This document shows positions 32,938 through 41,658 of a DNA stretch of 64,000 nucleotides, piece after piece. Position numbers and translations under genes: made by a program. Under the pieces are notes generated by a model. The model saw only the letters and a program-made list of their open reading frames with translations. It was not told where the DNA came from and made no database searches. The stretch is taken from contig NZ_AYMV01000007.1 in the NCBI RefSeq assembly GCF_000633415.1, positions 164,028 through 228,027 of the forward strand, given 5' to 3'. The number at the start of each line of letters is the position of its first letter. Positions within the stretch are counted from its first letter, which is position 1. The DNA is from Leucobacter sp. PH1c. GTDB lineage: Bacteria; Actinomycetota; Actinomycetes; Actinomycetales; Microbacteriaceae.

Positions 32938-33897
32938 GTGAAACTCATCGAGACTGCCCGGGTCGCGCTCGGCGAGCGCGTGTATCTGCGAGAGAAGAGC
33001 GTGCTCCTCGAAGACGACGGATCCGTGCTGATGATCGTGGAACGGCAGGAGCACGGCGAGTGGCGCACCTGCATCGAGCGCATCACCGAGGCGGGAGTGC
33101 AAGCGTCTGGCATCATCCCGCCGGGAGCGTTCGGTGCGACGCCCACCATTGTGCTGCTGGGCGGAGGCGTGATCGCGGTGCTCTCCGACACTGCAACCGT
33201 GACGGTGTTCGATCGCGAACTCCGTCCGCAACGCACCGTTGCGCTCGACGCCGAGTGGCCGGAGCCCTGGTCCGGGACGACCGCAGGAGGCATCGCCCGC
33301 CCAGGGCGGGACGGCGCGTTCCTCGTGCGGCTCACCGATCCGGTGTCGTTCCAGAACTCCCGGGCGATCGCTTCGCTTCGACTCACGGAGACCGAGGGAT
33401 CGTGGCAGTCCTGGCGGCTCCTCGCACGCTCCGATTTCGCCATGTCGGGGCCGCGCGCGAAGAGCGCCGCAGGCCCCATTGTCGGCGATGTGTGGGAGTC
33501 GGACAGTACGCGAATCGTCATCGCGGAGGGCAGTGACAGTGGCAGCGTCAACCGCTACGGGAGCGACTTTTTCACGGTTGCGGAGCTCGACAGCGATTTC
33601 CGGATTGCGTACCGGGTGTTCGAGGAGTCCGGGTGGCTGCGCCTCACGGGGAAGCACGGCATGACGGGGCGTTTCACCGCCGGAGGCGCCTCGATCCTCC
33701 TCCGGCAGGTCTTCGCGACCGGGAGCTGGAAGGGCCGGGCACACCTCCTCGATCTCTCGGACGGGAGCCTGGCGGAGTTGCCGCCGGTGCGGGGCGCGGC
33801 TGCCTTCATTCCCGCCGACGTGCGCGGATCCCGGGTCGTGCTGCTCTCCGAAGACTCCCTCCTGTTCGCGCGCTTCGACGACGAGCCGGCTCGCTGA
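32938..33897 (+). CDS. Hypothetical beta-rich cytoplasmic protein
   Basis: This 319-residue protein has no signal peptide or membrane segment. It is built of short beta-strand stretches separated by Gly/Asp turns, for example PTIVLLGGGVIAVLSDTATVTVF, FTAGGASILLRQVF and RGSRVVLLSEDSLLFARF, a pattern like a beta-propeller, though no repeat motif is strict. No catalytic motif is visible. The GTG at 32938 lies seven bases after a -10-like box; the frame is open further upstream but lacks start signals. Function unknown. Confidence 0.6.
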   Translation: MKLIETARVALGERVYLREKSVLLEDDGSVLMIVERQEHGEWRTCIERITEAGVQASGIIPPGAFGATPTIVLLGGGVIAVLSDTATVTVFDRELRPQRTVALDAEWPEPWSGTTAGGIARPGRDGAFLVRLTDPVSFQNSRAIASLRLTETEGSWQSWRLLARSDFAMSGPRAKSAAGPIVGDVWESDSTRIVIAEGSDSGSVNRYGSDFFTVAELDSDFRIAYRVFEESGWLRLTGKHGMTGRFTAGGASILLRQVFATGSWKGRAHLLDLSDGSLAELPPVRGAAAFIPADVRGSRVVLLSEDSLLFARFDDEPAR

Positions 33898-34162
33898 GCG
33901 CACGCACGCGCCGATATCGTGGGCGGAACCGCCCGGCGCACCGCCCTCCGGTCCGTCGGGCGCACGCGGGCTCATGTGCGCAGCCTGGGCCGTGCACGAC
34001 GTCGCAGAAGCGCTCGCGTTCCCCTCGACCTGCGCGGACCTGGCCCAACGCACCGGAATGAAACGAGTGAGGATCGCGGTACCGAGCGACCGTCGCGGGT
34101 CTTGAGGGGCGTGTCTCCACGCACCTGGCCGCGTCGGCCTGCTTCGGCGCTCCACGGAGGGA
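33898..34162. other. Intergenic region, no clear gene
   Basis: The 265 bases before the PIN/MarR remnant contain only one short frame with an ATG (33974-34105, 43 residues, MCAAWAVHDVAEALAFPS) without a ribosome-binding site. It may be decayed sequence from the same event that produced the neighbouring remnant. Confidence 0.4.
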
Positions 34163-34621
34163 GTGGGTACGGCGGTGCCGGTCAGGCTCACGGGAGCGGT
34201 CGCGGCTCGCCGGGAGCTCGAACGCCTCGGGTCTCCGATCCAGGCGGGCGATCTCATCGCGGGCGCCGGTCTGTTGACGACCGGCGCGCTCATCAGCCCG
34301 ACGCTGGCGCGCTGGGCCCTCCCTGGGAGCACGGGGCTGATGCTCTGGCACGTCGCGAACGCGTGGCAGCGCGCCATCCGAGCCGCACTCGGCCCGTTCG
34401 GCATCACCCACGTGCAGTTCGTCCTCTTGGCGGTCCTCGCGTCGCTGGGGCGGTCGGCGTCGATCACGCAGCGGGAACTCGCCGACCGCGCCAACTCCGC
34501 GGTCGAGGGCGCGGATCGCGCGTTCTTCAGCGTCCTCGGCGCGGGCGCCGAAGGGTTCACCCGGTCGCTGGTCGCGCTCGACGCGGGCGAGCCGGCCGCC
34601 GACCGCACCGCATCGAGCTGA
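34163..34621 (+). pseudogene. Chimeric remnant: PIN-domain (VapC) C-terminus joined to a MarR regulator lacking its DNA-binding wing
   Basis: The frame encodes 152 residues. The first part, RRELERLGSPIQAGDLIAGA then LLTTGALIS, matches the C-terminal half of VapC-type PIN toxins (E-L-x-x-x-G-x-P-I-x-x-x-D-x-L-I-A). The second part, GLMLWHVANAWQRAIRAAL then GPFGITHVQFVLLA, is the N-terminal helix region of a MarR repressor. It jumps from TQRELADRANS directly to AVEGADRAFFSVL, omitting about 45 residues that hold the recognition helix and wing. Neither half would be functional alone. The open frame means an expressed fusion cannot be excluded. Confidence 0.5.
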
Positions 34622-34702
34622 GCTCCCGCACCATCGCTGTGCAGCATTCGCCCGCGAAGTGCGCCCACCCGGCCCGGCCGTGCCGTCACATCGCGTTCCC
34701 TC

Positions 34703-34708
34703 TAGATT
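34703..34708 (+). promoter_or_regulatory. -10 box of the DUF6226 gene (leaderless)
   Basis: TAGATT ends six bases before the ATG at 34715. Confidence 0.5.
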
Positions 34709-34714
34709 GGAGAC

Positions 34715-35443
34715 ATGCGCACGTACACACGACCGCCCATCGAGACTCTCGAGTTTCGAGATGGCTCGGGTGCGGTAATCAACTACGGGAATCGCTGGGC
34801 AGGCCTCGATGGCCCTCCCGAGGACACGTACTCCGTGATCCACGACCCGGAACGATTCGCTCCGCTGCACACGGTTGCAACAGCGGTCGTGGAGTATCTG
34901 ATCGCGCACACTGACATCGACGTCGAAGAGGGCTCCCACCTCCTTGCAGGAGTCCTTCACGCCCCCGATACCGAGCACGTCGTCCGAGCGGTGCGGTTGA
35001 CTCCGCGCTCGGAGCACGCCGCCGCACTCACCTTCGTATGGACCCGCGACCCCGCGATCCACATCCACGCGGGCGTGCTTTTCAGCGCCACGTACCCCTC
35101 ATGCGCGTGCGACGCGTGCGACGAGCGGTGGGACGAGTGCGCTGACCAACTCGAAGAGCAGGTGTTCTCGATCGTTGCGGGCGGGCTCTTCGAAGACATC
35201 AGTGCGCCGACGCGTCCGACGTGGCGCTTCGAGTGGGGCAGAGGACTCGTCCAGGGGATGGGGCAGACGGTCTCATACCGCCTGCGCGAGCGCGACGGAG
35301 AATCCGAGCAGAGCGGCCAGACACGTGCCGAGCACGTCCCCGCCGCGATGCTCCAATCGGCCCACGCCACACTCCAGGGCGTTCACGCGGCAAGCCCAAC
35401 GCGCGACTGGCTGTCCTGGCAGGAGAAGCCGCGCCAGTCGTGA
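34715..35443 (+). CDS. DUF6226 family protein
   Basis: This 242-residue protein begins YTRPPIETLEFRDGSGAVI and YGNRWAGLDGPPEDTYSV, followed by PERFAPLHTVATAVVEYL, then a central LTFVWTRDPAIHIHAGVLF strand region and a Cys cluster YPSCACDACDERWDECAD (about 125-142). This pattern fits the actinobacterial DUF6226 family, recognised from memory and not searched. The Cys cluster could bind a metal. The role is unknown. It ends one base before the convergent mutM stop with no terminator between. Confidence 0.75.
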   Translation: MRTYTRPPIETLEFRDGSGAVINYGNRWAGLDGPPEDTYSVIHDPERFAPLHTVATAVVEYLIAHTDIDVEEGSHLLAGVLHAPDTEHVVRAVRLTPRSEHAAALTFVWTRDPAIHIHAGVLFSATYPSCACDACDERWDECADQLEEQVFSIVAGGLFEDISAPTRPTWRFEWGRGLVQGMGQTVSYRLRERDGESEQSGQTRAEHVPAAMLQSAHATLQGVHAASPTRDWLSWQEKPRQS

Positions 35444-35444
35444 A

Positions 35445-36449
35445 CTATCTCCGCCGCTGGCACCGGGGACAGAAGTGGGAAGACCGCCCACCGAAGGGCA
35501 CGCGCGTAATCTCGGTGCCGCAGCGCGGGCAGGGATCCCCCGTGCGCCCGTACGCGTTCAGCGAATGGGCGAAGTACCCAGCCTGGCCATTGACGTTGAC
35601 GTACTGCTCGTCGAAACTCGTGCCGCCCTCCGCGAGCGCCTGCGCGAACACCGCCCGGAGCTGGCCGAGCAGTTCCCGGAGCCGCACCGCAGCGATTCGG
35701 CGGCCGGGCGTGGCGGGGTTCAGCCGTGCCCGCCACAGGGCCTCATCGGCGTAGATGTTGCCGACGCCGCTCACGAGCGCCTGATCGAGTAGCAGCTGCT
35801 TGATCGCCGTGCCGCGTGCACGGACCGCGGCGACGAAACCGGCGTCGTCGAAGAATGGATCGAGCGGGTCTCGGGCGATGCGGGCGGCCTGCGCCGGGAG
35901 CAGCGGCGGCACCAGGGCGGTGAGTCGCTCCGCGTCAGCGCTCCCCCGATGAAGTTCCGGGCCGCCGAACCCGCCCGGTGCACCATCCGGGGTGGGCTCC
36001 AGTCGGTCGAGCGCGAGCGAGCCGAAGAGGCGCTGGTCAGAGAAGTCGAGGCGCAGCTCCCCGTGCTCCGGGTGCTCGATCCAGAGGCGGATCCGCACGT
36101 GCCGATCATCGAGCGCGGCCGTGTCGCGCAGCAGCAGCTGACCGCTCATTCCCAGGTGCGCGAGCAGCGCCCAGGGCTCGGCGGACACCGGCATCCACAT
36201 GAATTTGCCCCGGCGGGCGGGAGCCCCCAGGGTGAGGCCCGTGATTCGGCGCTCGAAGTCCGCGGCACGCGCCGACGCGGCCTCGGCGGGCAGGGTGACC
36301 CCATGGCCGCCGAGACCGTCGTCCCCCGTCAGCGGGACGTGCCGCTTCAGCGCGCGGGGGTCTCGCACCTCGGCGGCGAGCACGCGCGCGCCCGTCACCG
36401 CGGGGGCGAGGCCCGCGCGGACGACCTCGACCTCGGGAAGCTCCGGCAC
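35445..36449 (-). CDS. mutM: Formamidopyrimidine-DNA glycosylase (Fpg/MutM)
   Basis: This 334-residue bifunctional glycosylase/AP lyase removes 8-oxoguanine and ring-opened purines. It starts MPELPEVEVVRAGL (catalytic Pro after Met removal), has Lys in the RRGKFMWMP strand, and ends with the zinc finger CPRCGTEITRVPFGGRSSHF followed by CPRCQ. It is about 50 residues longer than typical Fpg, with extra sequence around LDRLEPTPDGAPGGFGG. The start is GTG at 36449, two bases after the rnc stop, so rnc and mutM are one operon. Confidence 0.96.
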   Translation of the reverse strand: MPELPEVEVVRAGLAPAVTGARVLAAEVRDPRALKRHVPLTGDDGLGGHGVTLPAEAASARAADFERRITGLTLGAPARRGKFMWMPVSAEPWALLAHLGMSGQLLLRDTAALDDRHVRIRLWIEHPEHGELRLDFSDQRLFGSLALDRLEPTPDGAPGGFGGPELHRGSADAERLTALVPPLLPAQAARIARDPLDPFFDDAGFVAAVRARGTAIKQLLLDQALVSGVGNIYADEALWRARLNPATPGRRIAAVRLRELLGQLRAVFAQALAEGGTSFDEQYVNVNGQAGYFAHSLNAYGRTGDPCPRCGTEITRVPFGGRSSHFCPRCQRRR

Positions 36450-36451
36450 GG

Positions 36452-37198
36452 CTAGCGGCGCGCCTGTCCGCGCAGCTGCGCGACGGCATCGCGCGCTGCC
36501 GCGAGCTCGGCGTTCTTCTTGCTCGTCCCGGTGCCCCGGCCGGTCACCGAGGCGACCGACACGTGCGAGGTGTACCGGCGGTCGTGGTCGGGACCCGAGC
36601 CGCGCGTCTCGTAGGGCGGGTGCGGCAGACCGCGCTTCCCGGCCTCCTGCTGCAGCGCGGTCTTCGGATCAAGCGCGTCCGTGAATCGGTCGGGATCCGC
36701 GAGCAGCGTCTCCACGAGCCCGAGCACGAAGCGATCCGCCTCAGCCGGACCCGCGGACAGGAACACCGCACCGATGATCGCTTCGACTGCGTCGGCGAGG
36801 ATCGAGTCCTTCTCGCGTCCGCCGGTGAGCTCCTCGCCCTTGCCCAGGAGCAGCACCTCGCCGACCCCGAGGCCGCGCGCGATCTCCGCCAGCGCGGTCG
36901 AGGAGACGAGCGCGGCGCGGCGCTTCGCGAGTTCGCCCTCGCTGAGCTCCGGATAGTCGCGGTAGAGCTTCACCGTGACGGCCTGCCCGAGGATGGAGTC
37001 GCCGAGGAACTCGAGGCGCTCGTTGTGGGGCGCCCCGCCGTGCTCGTACGCCCAGGAGCGGTGCGTCAGCGCCAGTTCACCCAGCTCCGGCTCGACCGCG
37101 ACACCGAGAGAAACGAGAAAGCCGCCGAGGCCACCCTGAGGGGACCCCGACGGCTTCTCGCGGTCGGTGCGCGGGAGCGAAGATTCGTTCCCGTTCAC
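36452..37198 (-). CDS. rnc: Ribonuclease III
   Basis: This 248-residue double-strand RNase has the RNase III signature NERLEFLGDSILG (about 59-71), the second acidic site ADAVEAIIGAVF (about 135-146) and a C-terminal dsRNA-binding domain (DPKTALQQEAGKRGLPHPPY through KNAELAAARDAVAQL). It processes rRNA precursors. A 25-residue hydrophilic N-terminal extension precedes the catalytic domain if GTG 37198 is the start. It lies nine bases after rpmF. Confidence 0.95.
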   Translation of the reverse strand: MNGNESSLPRTDREKPSGSPQGGLGGFLVSLGVAVEPELGELALTHRSWAYEHGGAPHNERLEFLGDSILGQAVTVKLYRDYPELSEGELAKRRAALVSSTALAEIARGLGVGEVLLLGKGEELTGGREKDSILADAVEAIIGAVFLSAGPAEADRFVLGLVETLLADPDRFTDALDPKTALQQEAGKRGLPHPPYETRGSGPDHDRRYTSHVSVASVTGRGTGTSKKNAELAAARDAVAQLRGQARR

Positions 37199-37207
37199 GC
37201 GGCAGTC

Positions 37208-37411
37208 TTAGACGTCAGCGACCTTGCGGCCCTTGTACTCGAGGAACAGGGGGGTACCCTGCGAGTCCTCGACGACGCGGGCGCGGTGCGGCAGGCTGTA
37301 CACGGTCTTGCCGTTCTCAACGGTCTTGACCAGCGAGGGCACAGCGGCCTTCCACGCCGAGCGGCGGTGACGGGTGTTCGAGCGCGACATCTTCCGCTTG
37401 GGAACAGCCAT
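37208..37411 (-). CDS. rpmF: 50S ribosomal protein L32
   Basis: The 67-residue protein begins [20 protein letters not shown], the universal L32 start, and lacks the Cys4 zinc motif, as in zinc-independent (C-minus) L32 versions. The frame is open upstream, but only this ATG fits. It follows yceD by 13 bases, the conserved yceD-rpmF pairing. Confidence 0.96.
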   Translation of the reverse strand: MAVPKRKMSRSNTRHRRSAWKAAVPSLVKTVENGKTVYSLPHRARVVEDSQGTPLFLEYKGRKVADV

Positions 37412-37424
37412 GATGTTCTCTTTC

Positions 37425-38033
37425 CTACTTGCTTTCAGACCCGGGGTGCTCCCCCGAGCCAGGTTCTGTTTCAGCCGTGACGGTCTCAGCGCTGGCATCA
37501 AAACCAGCCAGCGCCGCCCAGCGCGGATCAATATCCGCATCGGGCACCGCCGCAGCCATGGCCTCGCGCAGCTCACCGGACTCGGGATCGAGTCCCGGGC
37601 AGTCCGGGCGACACACAGGCTGGAACGGAAGTGCAAGCACTACCGCGTCTCGGAGCGGAGGTTCAAGATCCACGTGATCACCGTGAACCTCATACTCGTC
37701 GGCCTCCGTAGGAGTATACGCGAAAAGCTCCTGAAACTCGACTTGAAACGGCGTGGTGAAATCTTTCAGGCATCGACCGCACTCGGCGTGCATCGTGGTG
37801 CGCGCCTCCGCGGAGACGAGAATGCCCTCGTGGACCGATTCGAGTCGCAGATCGAGCTCGACCGTTTCCCCCGCGGGGATCTCGGCGAGCGCCTCGCCCC
37901 ACTTCTCGGGGAGGGCGAGGGTGCGCGAGCGCTCGCGCATCTCCCCCGGCCGGTGGGCGATGTCGCGGATACTCTCCTCGAACACGCGTGCTGCTGCGCC
38001 GCGAGCGCCTGCCGCGGTGTGCTCCCCGGCCAT
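37425..38033 (-). CDS. yceD: YceD/DUF177 family protein
   Basis: This 202-residue protein has the DUF177 core with paired cysteines: [20 protein letters not shown] (about 84-103) and [17 protein letters not shown] (about 137-153), which may bind metal. Proteins of this family are encoded next to rpmF in most bacteria and, in chloroplasts and some bacteria, are linked to 23S rRNA processing. The ATG at 38033 shares a base with the coaD stop (TGATG), giving a coaD-yceD-rpmF operon. Confidence 0.92.
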   Translation of the reverse strand: MAGEHTAAGARGAAARVFEESIRDIAHRPGEMRERSRTLALPEKWGEALAEIPAGETVELDLRLESVHEGILVSAEARTTMHAECGRCLKDFTTPFQVEFQELFAYTPTEADEYEVHGDHVDLEPPLRDAVVLALPFQPVCRPDCPGLDPESGELREAMAAAVPDADIDPRWAALAGFDASAETVTAETEPGSGEHPGSESK

Positions 38034-38527
38034 CAGGCGGGCCGCGTCTTGTCGAGGAAGCGGGCGACGGCCGGCGGCACGTACGGGCTCACGTCTCCGC
38101 CGAGGGAGGCCACCTGCCGCACGAGCGTGCTCGACACGTGCGCGTGGGCGGGATCCGGCAGCATGAACACGGTTTCGACGCCGGCGAGGCTGCGGTTCAT
38201 CAGCACCATCGGGGTCTCGTACGCGACATCGATCTGGGAACGGATGCCCTTCACGAGCACCGACGCGCCAACCTCCGTGCAGTAGTCGACGAGCAGCCCG
38301 ACCGACCAGGACGCGACGAGGATGTTGTCCGGGATGTCCGGATCCTCCGCCAGCGACTTCTGGATCAGGCCGACGCGCTCCGAGAGCGGCAGCATGGCGT
38401 TCTTCCCCGGGTTGTGCACGACGAGCACATGCACCTCATCGAACACGCCGGCGGCGCGCCGGATGACGTCGAGATGCCCCAGGGTCACGGGATCGAACGA
38501 TCCGGGGACGACTGCGATCTTACTCAT
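38033..38527 (-). CDS. coaD: Phosphopantetheine adenylyltransferase
   Basis: This 164-residue enzyme makes dephospho-CoA from 4'-phosphopantetheine and ATP. It shows [17 protein letters not shown] (8-24, nucleotidyltransferase TxGH motif), then [13 protein letters not shown] and [20 protein letters not shown]. The length is typical. TAGGCT six bases before the ATG predicts a leaderless mRNA that begins the coaD-yceD-rpmF-rnc-mutM operon. Confidence 0.96.
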   Translation of the reverse strand: MSKIAVVPGSFDPVTLGHLDVIRRAAGVFDEVHVLVVHNPGKNAMLPLSERVGLIQKSLAEDPDIPDNILVASWSVGLLVDYCTEVGASVLVKGIRSQIDVAYETPMVLMNRSLAGVETVFMLPDPAHAHVSSTLVRQVASLGGDVSPYVPPAVARFLDKTRPA

Positions 38528-38533
38528 GGCTCT

Positions 38534-38539
38534 AGCCTA
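38534..38539 (-). promoter_or_regulatory. -10 box of the coaD operon (leaderless)
   Basis: Minus-strand TAGGCT ends six bases before the coaD ATG at 38527. Any -35 element would lie inside the end of the response-regulator gene. Confidence 0.5.
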
Positions 38540-38551
38540 GCCGCCCGCGCC

Positions 38552-39295
38552 TTAGAGTCCGTGCTGTTTCGCGAAGATCACGGCGTGGACCCGGTCGCGC
38601 AGCTGCAGCTTCGCGAGCACGCGGCCGACGTGGGTCTTGACCGTCGACTCGGAGAGGAACAGCTCGCCGCTGATCTCCCCGTTGTTCTTCCCCTCGGCGA
38701 TGAGCCGCAGCACGTCGAGCTCGCGCTCGGTGAGCACGTCGAGCTCGGGCGCGAGCCCCGCCGCGTCGGCCGGAACGGGGGCGCCGGGCGCGGCGAAGCC
38801 GAGGCCGCCGTGCGGAGCCCCGCCCTCCTGCGGCAGCGTGCCGTTCAGGCGCAGCTGCTCGAGGAGGCGCTTCGTGACGCTCGGCGCCATGGTCGCGTCA
38901 CCCGCGGCCACCCGACGGATCGCGTCGACGAGCTCGGTCGGCCGCGCGTCCTTCAGCAGGAAACCGCTCGCGCCCGCTTGGATCGCGCCCGTCGCGTACT
39001 CGTCGAGGTCGAAGGTGGTGAGCACCACGACGCGGACGCTCGGGAAGCGCTCGACCACAGCGCGTGTCGCGTCGATCCCGTTCATCCCGGGCATGCGCAC
39101 GTCCATGAGCACGATGTCGCACCCCGCGCTGGGGCCCGCCTCGGCGAGCCGCGCGAGCTGCGCCAGCGCGTCCTCGCCGTCGATCGCCTCGGCGACAACG
39201 TCGATGCCGGGCTCCCCGAGCAGGACGAGACGGAATCCCGTGCGGATGAGCTCCTGGTCGTCCACGAGCATCACGCGGATCGGGGTGTCAGTCAT
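38552..39295 (-). CDS. LuxR/NarL-type response regulator
   Basis: The protein is 247 residues. The receiver domain (1-125) has the acidic pair in MLVDDQELIRTGF, phospho-acceptor Asp in DIVLMDVRMPGMNG and Lys in ASGFLLKDARP. A Pro/Gly/Ala-rich linker of about 40 residues leads to a LuxR HTH (VLTERELDVLRLIAEGKNNG, then LFLSESTVKTHVGRVLAKL). The ATG at 39295 overlaps the kinase stop (ATGA). It probably regulates the ABC exporter immediately upstream. Confidence 0.93.
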   Translation of the reverse strand: MTDTPIRVMLVDDQELIRTGFRLVLLGEPGIDVVAEAIDGEDALAQLARLAEAGPSAGCDIVLMDVRMPGMNGIDATRAVVERFPSVRVVVLTTFDLDEYATGAIQAGASGFLLKDARPTELVDAIRRVAAGDATMAPSVTKRLLEQLRLNGTLPQEGGAPHGGLGFAAPGAPVPADAAGLAPELDVLTERELDVLRLIAEGKNNGEISGELFLSESTVKTHVGRVLAKLQLRDRVHAVIFAKQHGL

Positions 39296-40701
39296 TCGGT
39301 CGGCTCCTCTGTTCTGCGCGAGGGATCGCGCTCTGCGGGGACGGGGACGTGCGGGGTCTGCGCTGCCGCGCTCACGGGGAGGACGGCCCAGAGCCGCCAC
39401 CCACCGCCCGCGGGCTCGGGCACCGGCCCGGATTCGATGTGGCCGCCAAAGACGCGGGCCCGCTCGCTGAGCCCCGCAAGGCCGCGGCCGGATCCGACAC
39501 CGACGACGGGGCGGACGGAGCCCGCGGCGCGGCCGAAGTCGCGCACCTCGACACTCGTGCGATCGGCGTAGCGCGTCACCTCGACGCGCGCGCGAGCCCC
39601 GGTGCCCGCGTAGCGGAGCACGTTGGTGAGACCCTCCTGCACGACCCGATAGACGGCGAGCTCCTGGCCGCGATCGCCCGAGGCCTCACCGGAGACCGTG
39701 AGCGACACCCGAAGCCCCGCGCTCGTGAAGCTCTGCACGAGCGCCGGGAGCTCCTGCACTCCCGGCTGCGGCACGAGCTCGGCCCGTTCCTCGGGCGAGT
39801 GGAGCGCCCCGAGCAGGCGGCGCATCTCCCCGAGCGCTGTGCGCCCGGTCTCGGCGCTGCGGTGCATCGCATCGGCGGCCGCCGCGGGCGCGGCCTCGGC
39901 TGCGCGCGCGGCGCCCTCGGACAGCGCGATCATGACGGACACGGAGTGCGCCACGATGTCGTGCATCTCGCGAGCGATCCGGGACCGCTCCTCCGCGACG
40001 GCGAGCTGCGCGAGCTGATGCCGCTCACGGGCGAGCTGGTGCGCGCGGTCGATGATCGCTTCCAGGTAGCGCCTCCGGTTGCCGAGGTTGATGCCGAGCA
40101 GCAGGATCGCGAGCAGCCAGAGCGAGGTGAGCAGGCTGATCGCGATGAACTCGTTGACCGAGCGCACCACGCCCATGTCCGCCGTGATGACGCCAACGGG
40201 GCCGGTCTGGCTCAGCTGCTCCGCTGCGCGGCGGGAATCGAGCGCGAGCTGCAGCAGCGAGCCGACGACGGCGATGGCGTAGCCGAGCCAGCCCGCGGCA
40301 ACGCTGCGGTACACGGGCACCGCGTAGATCATGAAGAGCAGCGCGACCCCGTTCGCGAGCCCCTGCATCCCCTGCTCACCGAACATCACGAGCACGACGA
40401 CGATGAGTCCGGCGAGCGGGTAGCGCCTGCGGAAGAAGAGCGCCGTGGCGACCACAGCCACTCGGATCACGGTGAGCGGCCAGAGCGGCCAGTCGAGGTA
40501 GGGCGGGATCCCGAACCACGTCTCGGGATCGGCGGTGCCGCTCCAGTCCGCTGCGGCGAGCAGGTCGAGCAGTACCCCGAAGAGGCTGCCGAGCACGAAC
40601 CAGACGACGATGAAGACGTCGACGACGACGGGGTGCGCCGCGAGCGCCCGGCGAATGACGCCGGGCGGTCGCGGGAGGCGCACCTCGGCTTCGCTGATCA
40701 C
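39292..40701 (-). CDS. Sensor histidine kinase (HisKA_3 family)
   Basis: This 469-residue kinase has about five membrane segments in its first 190 residues with almost no extracellular loop, the intramembrane-sensing type. The dimerisation box is ERSRIAREMHDIVAHSVSVM (phospho-His in REMHD), and the ATPase part has VVQEGLTNVLRYAG and GVGSGRGLAGLSERARVFGG. It starts at GTG 40701, six bases after a TAGGCT box, so it may be transcribed separately from the ABC genes 44 bases upstream. Confidence 0.93.
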   Translation of the reverse strand: MISEAEVRLPRPPGVIRRALAAHPVVVDVFIVVWFVLGSLFGVLLDLLAAADWSGTADPETWFGIPPYLDWPLWPLTVIRVAVVATALFFRRRYPLAGLIVVVLVMFGEQGMQGLANGVALLFMIYAVPVYRSVAAGWLGYAIAVVGSLLQLALDSRRAAEQLSQTGPVGVITADMGVVRSVNEFIAISLLTSLWLLAILLLGINLGNRRRYLEAIIDRAHQLARERHQLAQLAVAEERSRIAREMHDIVAHSVSVMIALSEGAARAAEAAPAAAADAMHRSAETGRTALGEMRRLLGALHSPEERAELVPQPGVQELPALVQSFTSAGLRVSLTVSGEASGDRGQELAVYRVVQEGLTNVLRYAGTGARARVEVTRYADRTSVEVRDFGRAAGSVRPVVGVGSGRGLAGLSERARVFGGHIESGPVPEPAGGGWRLWAVLPVSAAAQTPHVPVPAERDPSRRTEEPTE

Positions 40702-40707
40702 GCCTCT

Positions 40708-40713
40708 AGCCTA
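40708..40713 (-). promoter_or_regulatory. -10 box of the kinase-regulator pair (leaderless)
   Basis: Minus-strand TAGGCT ends six bases before the kinase GTG at 40701, within the 43-base gap after the permease gene. Confidence 0.45.
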
Positions 40714-40744
40714 ACTTCTGTGCGCGGAACGGGGGCTCGCGCCG

Positions 40745-41629
40745 CTAGCGTGCGTCGCGGCGCTTGAACAGGATCGCCGCGGGGACCACCGTGACCGCCG
40801 CCCAGATCACCATCGCGACGAGCGCCTGCCAGAAGCCGGGCTCCATCGGGAGCTCCGTGATGCCCTGGGAGAGCGTGCCGCCGAGCGGCGTCGGCAGGTA
40901 CGCGCTCGCCGTGCCGACCCATTCCCAGCCGGTCATGCTGAGCACCTGGAAGACGATCGGGAGCACGAAGGTGATCCCGGCAACGACGGCGATGCCGCCG
41001 GCGGTCGAGCGGAGCAGCGCCGCGACGCCGAAGGCGAAGAGCGAGATGAGCACAAGGTAGGCGATCGTACCGAGCGCGCCGGTGACGACGGGGCGGCTCG
41101 TGAGCTGCGCGGCCGCATCCGGGGTGCAGATGATGGCGACCGCGAGCCCGCCCACGACGAGGAGCGTGGCCGTCAGCGCGGAGACGACGGCGAGCACGAG
41201 CGCCTTCGCCAGGAACACGGGCGTCCGCTTCGGCACGGCCGCCAGCGTCGACAGGATCATGCCGCTCGAGTACTCGCTGGAGATCGCGAAGACGCCGAGC
41301 ACGCCGAAGATGAGCGCGAGGAACGGTGCGGAGAGCGTGCTGGAGAGGAGCAGGTAGCTCTGCAGGCCAGCTTCGCCCCCGCCGAACATGGCGTCTCCGG
41401 CGCGCATCTCGGCGCTCCACAGCACGGCGATGAGCGTGCTGATGCCGAGCCCGGAGAGGACGGTGATCAGGAGGGTGAGGCGCACCGAGAGGAGCGAGGA
41501 GAGCTTGATCCGCTCGCTGCGGAGCACGCCGCCGAAGGTCTGGCGGTGACCGGGCAGCGGAGCCCGCATGGCGGCGGTGGGCTGAGGTGCGGGAGCGGAG
41601 CTGCCGTCGATGATGAGCGTGGAGGTCAT
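40745..41629 (-). CDS. ABC-2 type transporter permease
   Basis: This 294-residue protein has six predicted membrane segments (for example SVRLTLLITVLSGLGISTLI, LIFGVLGVFAISSEYSSGMI and VVAGITFVLPIVFQVLSM). The SSEYSSGMILSTLAAVPKR loop is characteristic of ABC-2 permeases paired with a drug/bacitracin-type ATPase. An N-terminal cytoplasmic region of about 45 residues precedes the first segment. It follows the ATPase gene by 29 bases. The cargo is unknown. Confidence 0.92.
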   Translation of the reverse strand: MTSTLIIDGSSAPAPQPTAAMRAPLPGHRQTFGGVLRSERIKLSSLLSVRLTLLITVLSGLGISTLIAVLWSAEMRAGDAMFGGGEAGLQSYLLLSSTLSAPFLALIFGVLGVFAISSEYSSGMILSTLAAVPKRTPVFLAKALVLAVVSALTATLLVVGGLAVAIICTPDAAAQLTSRPVVTGALGTIAYLVLISLFAFGVAALLRSTAGGIAVVAGITFVLPIVFQVLSMTGWEWVGTASAYLPTPLGGTLSQGITELPMEPGFWQALVAMVIWAAVTVVPAAILFKRRDAR

Positions 41630-41658
41630 GAGAAATTCCTTGTCTACCGTGGCCCGGG

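Noticed and set aside
33974..34105. 43-residue frame MCAAWAVHDVAEALAFPS before the PIN/MarR remnant
   Set aside because: No ribosome-binding site, no -10 box at leaderless distance, and no recognisable family; kept only as a note in the intergenic entry.
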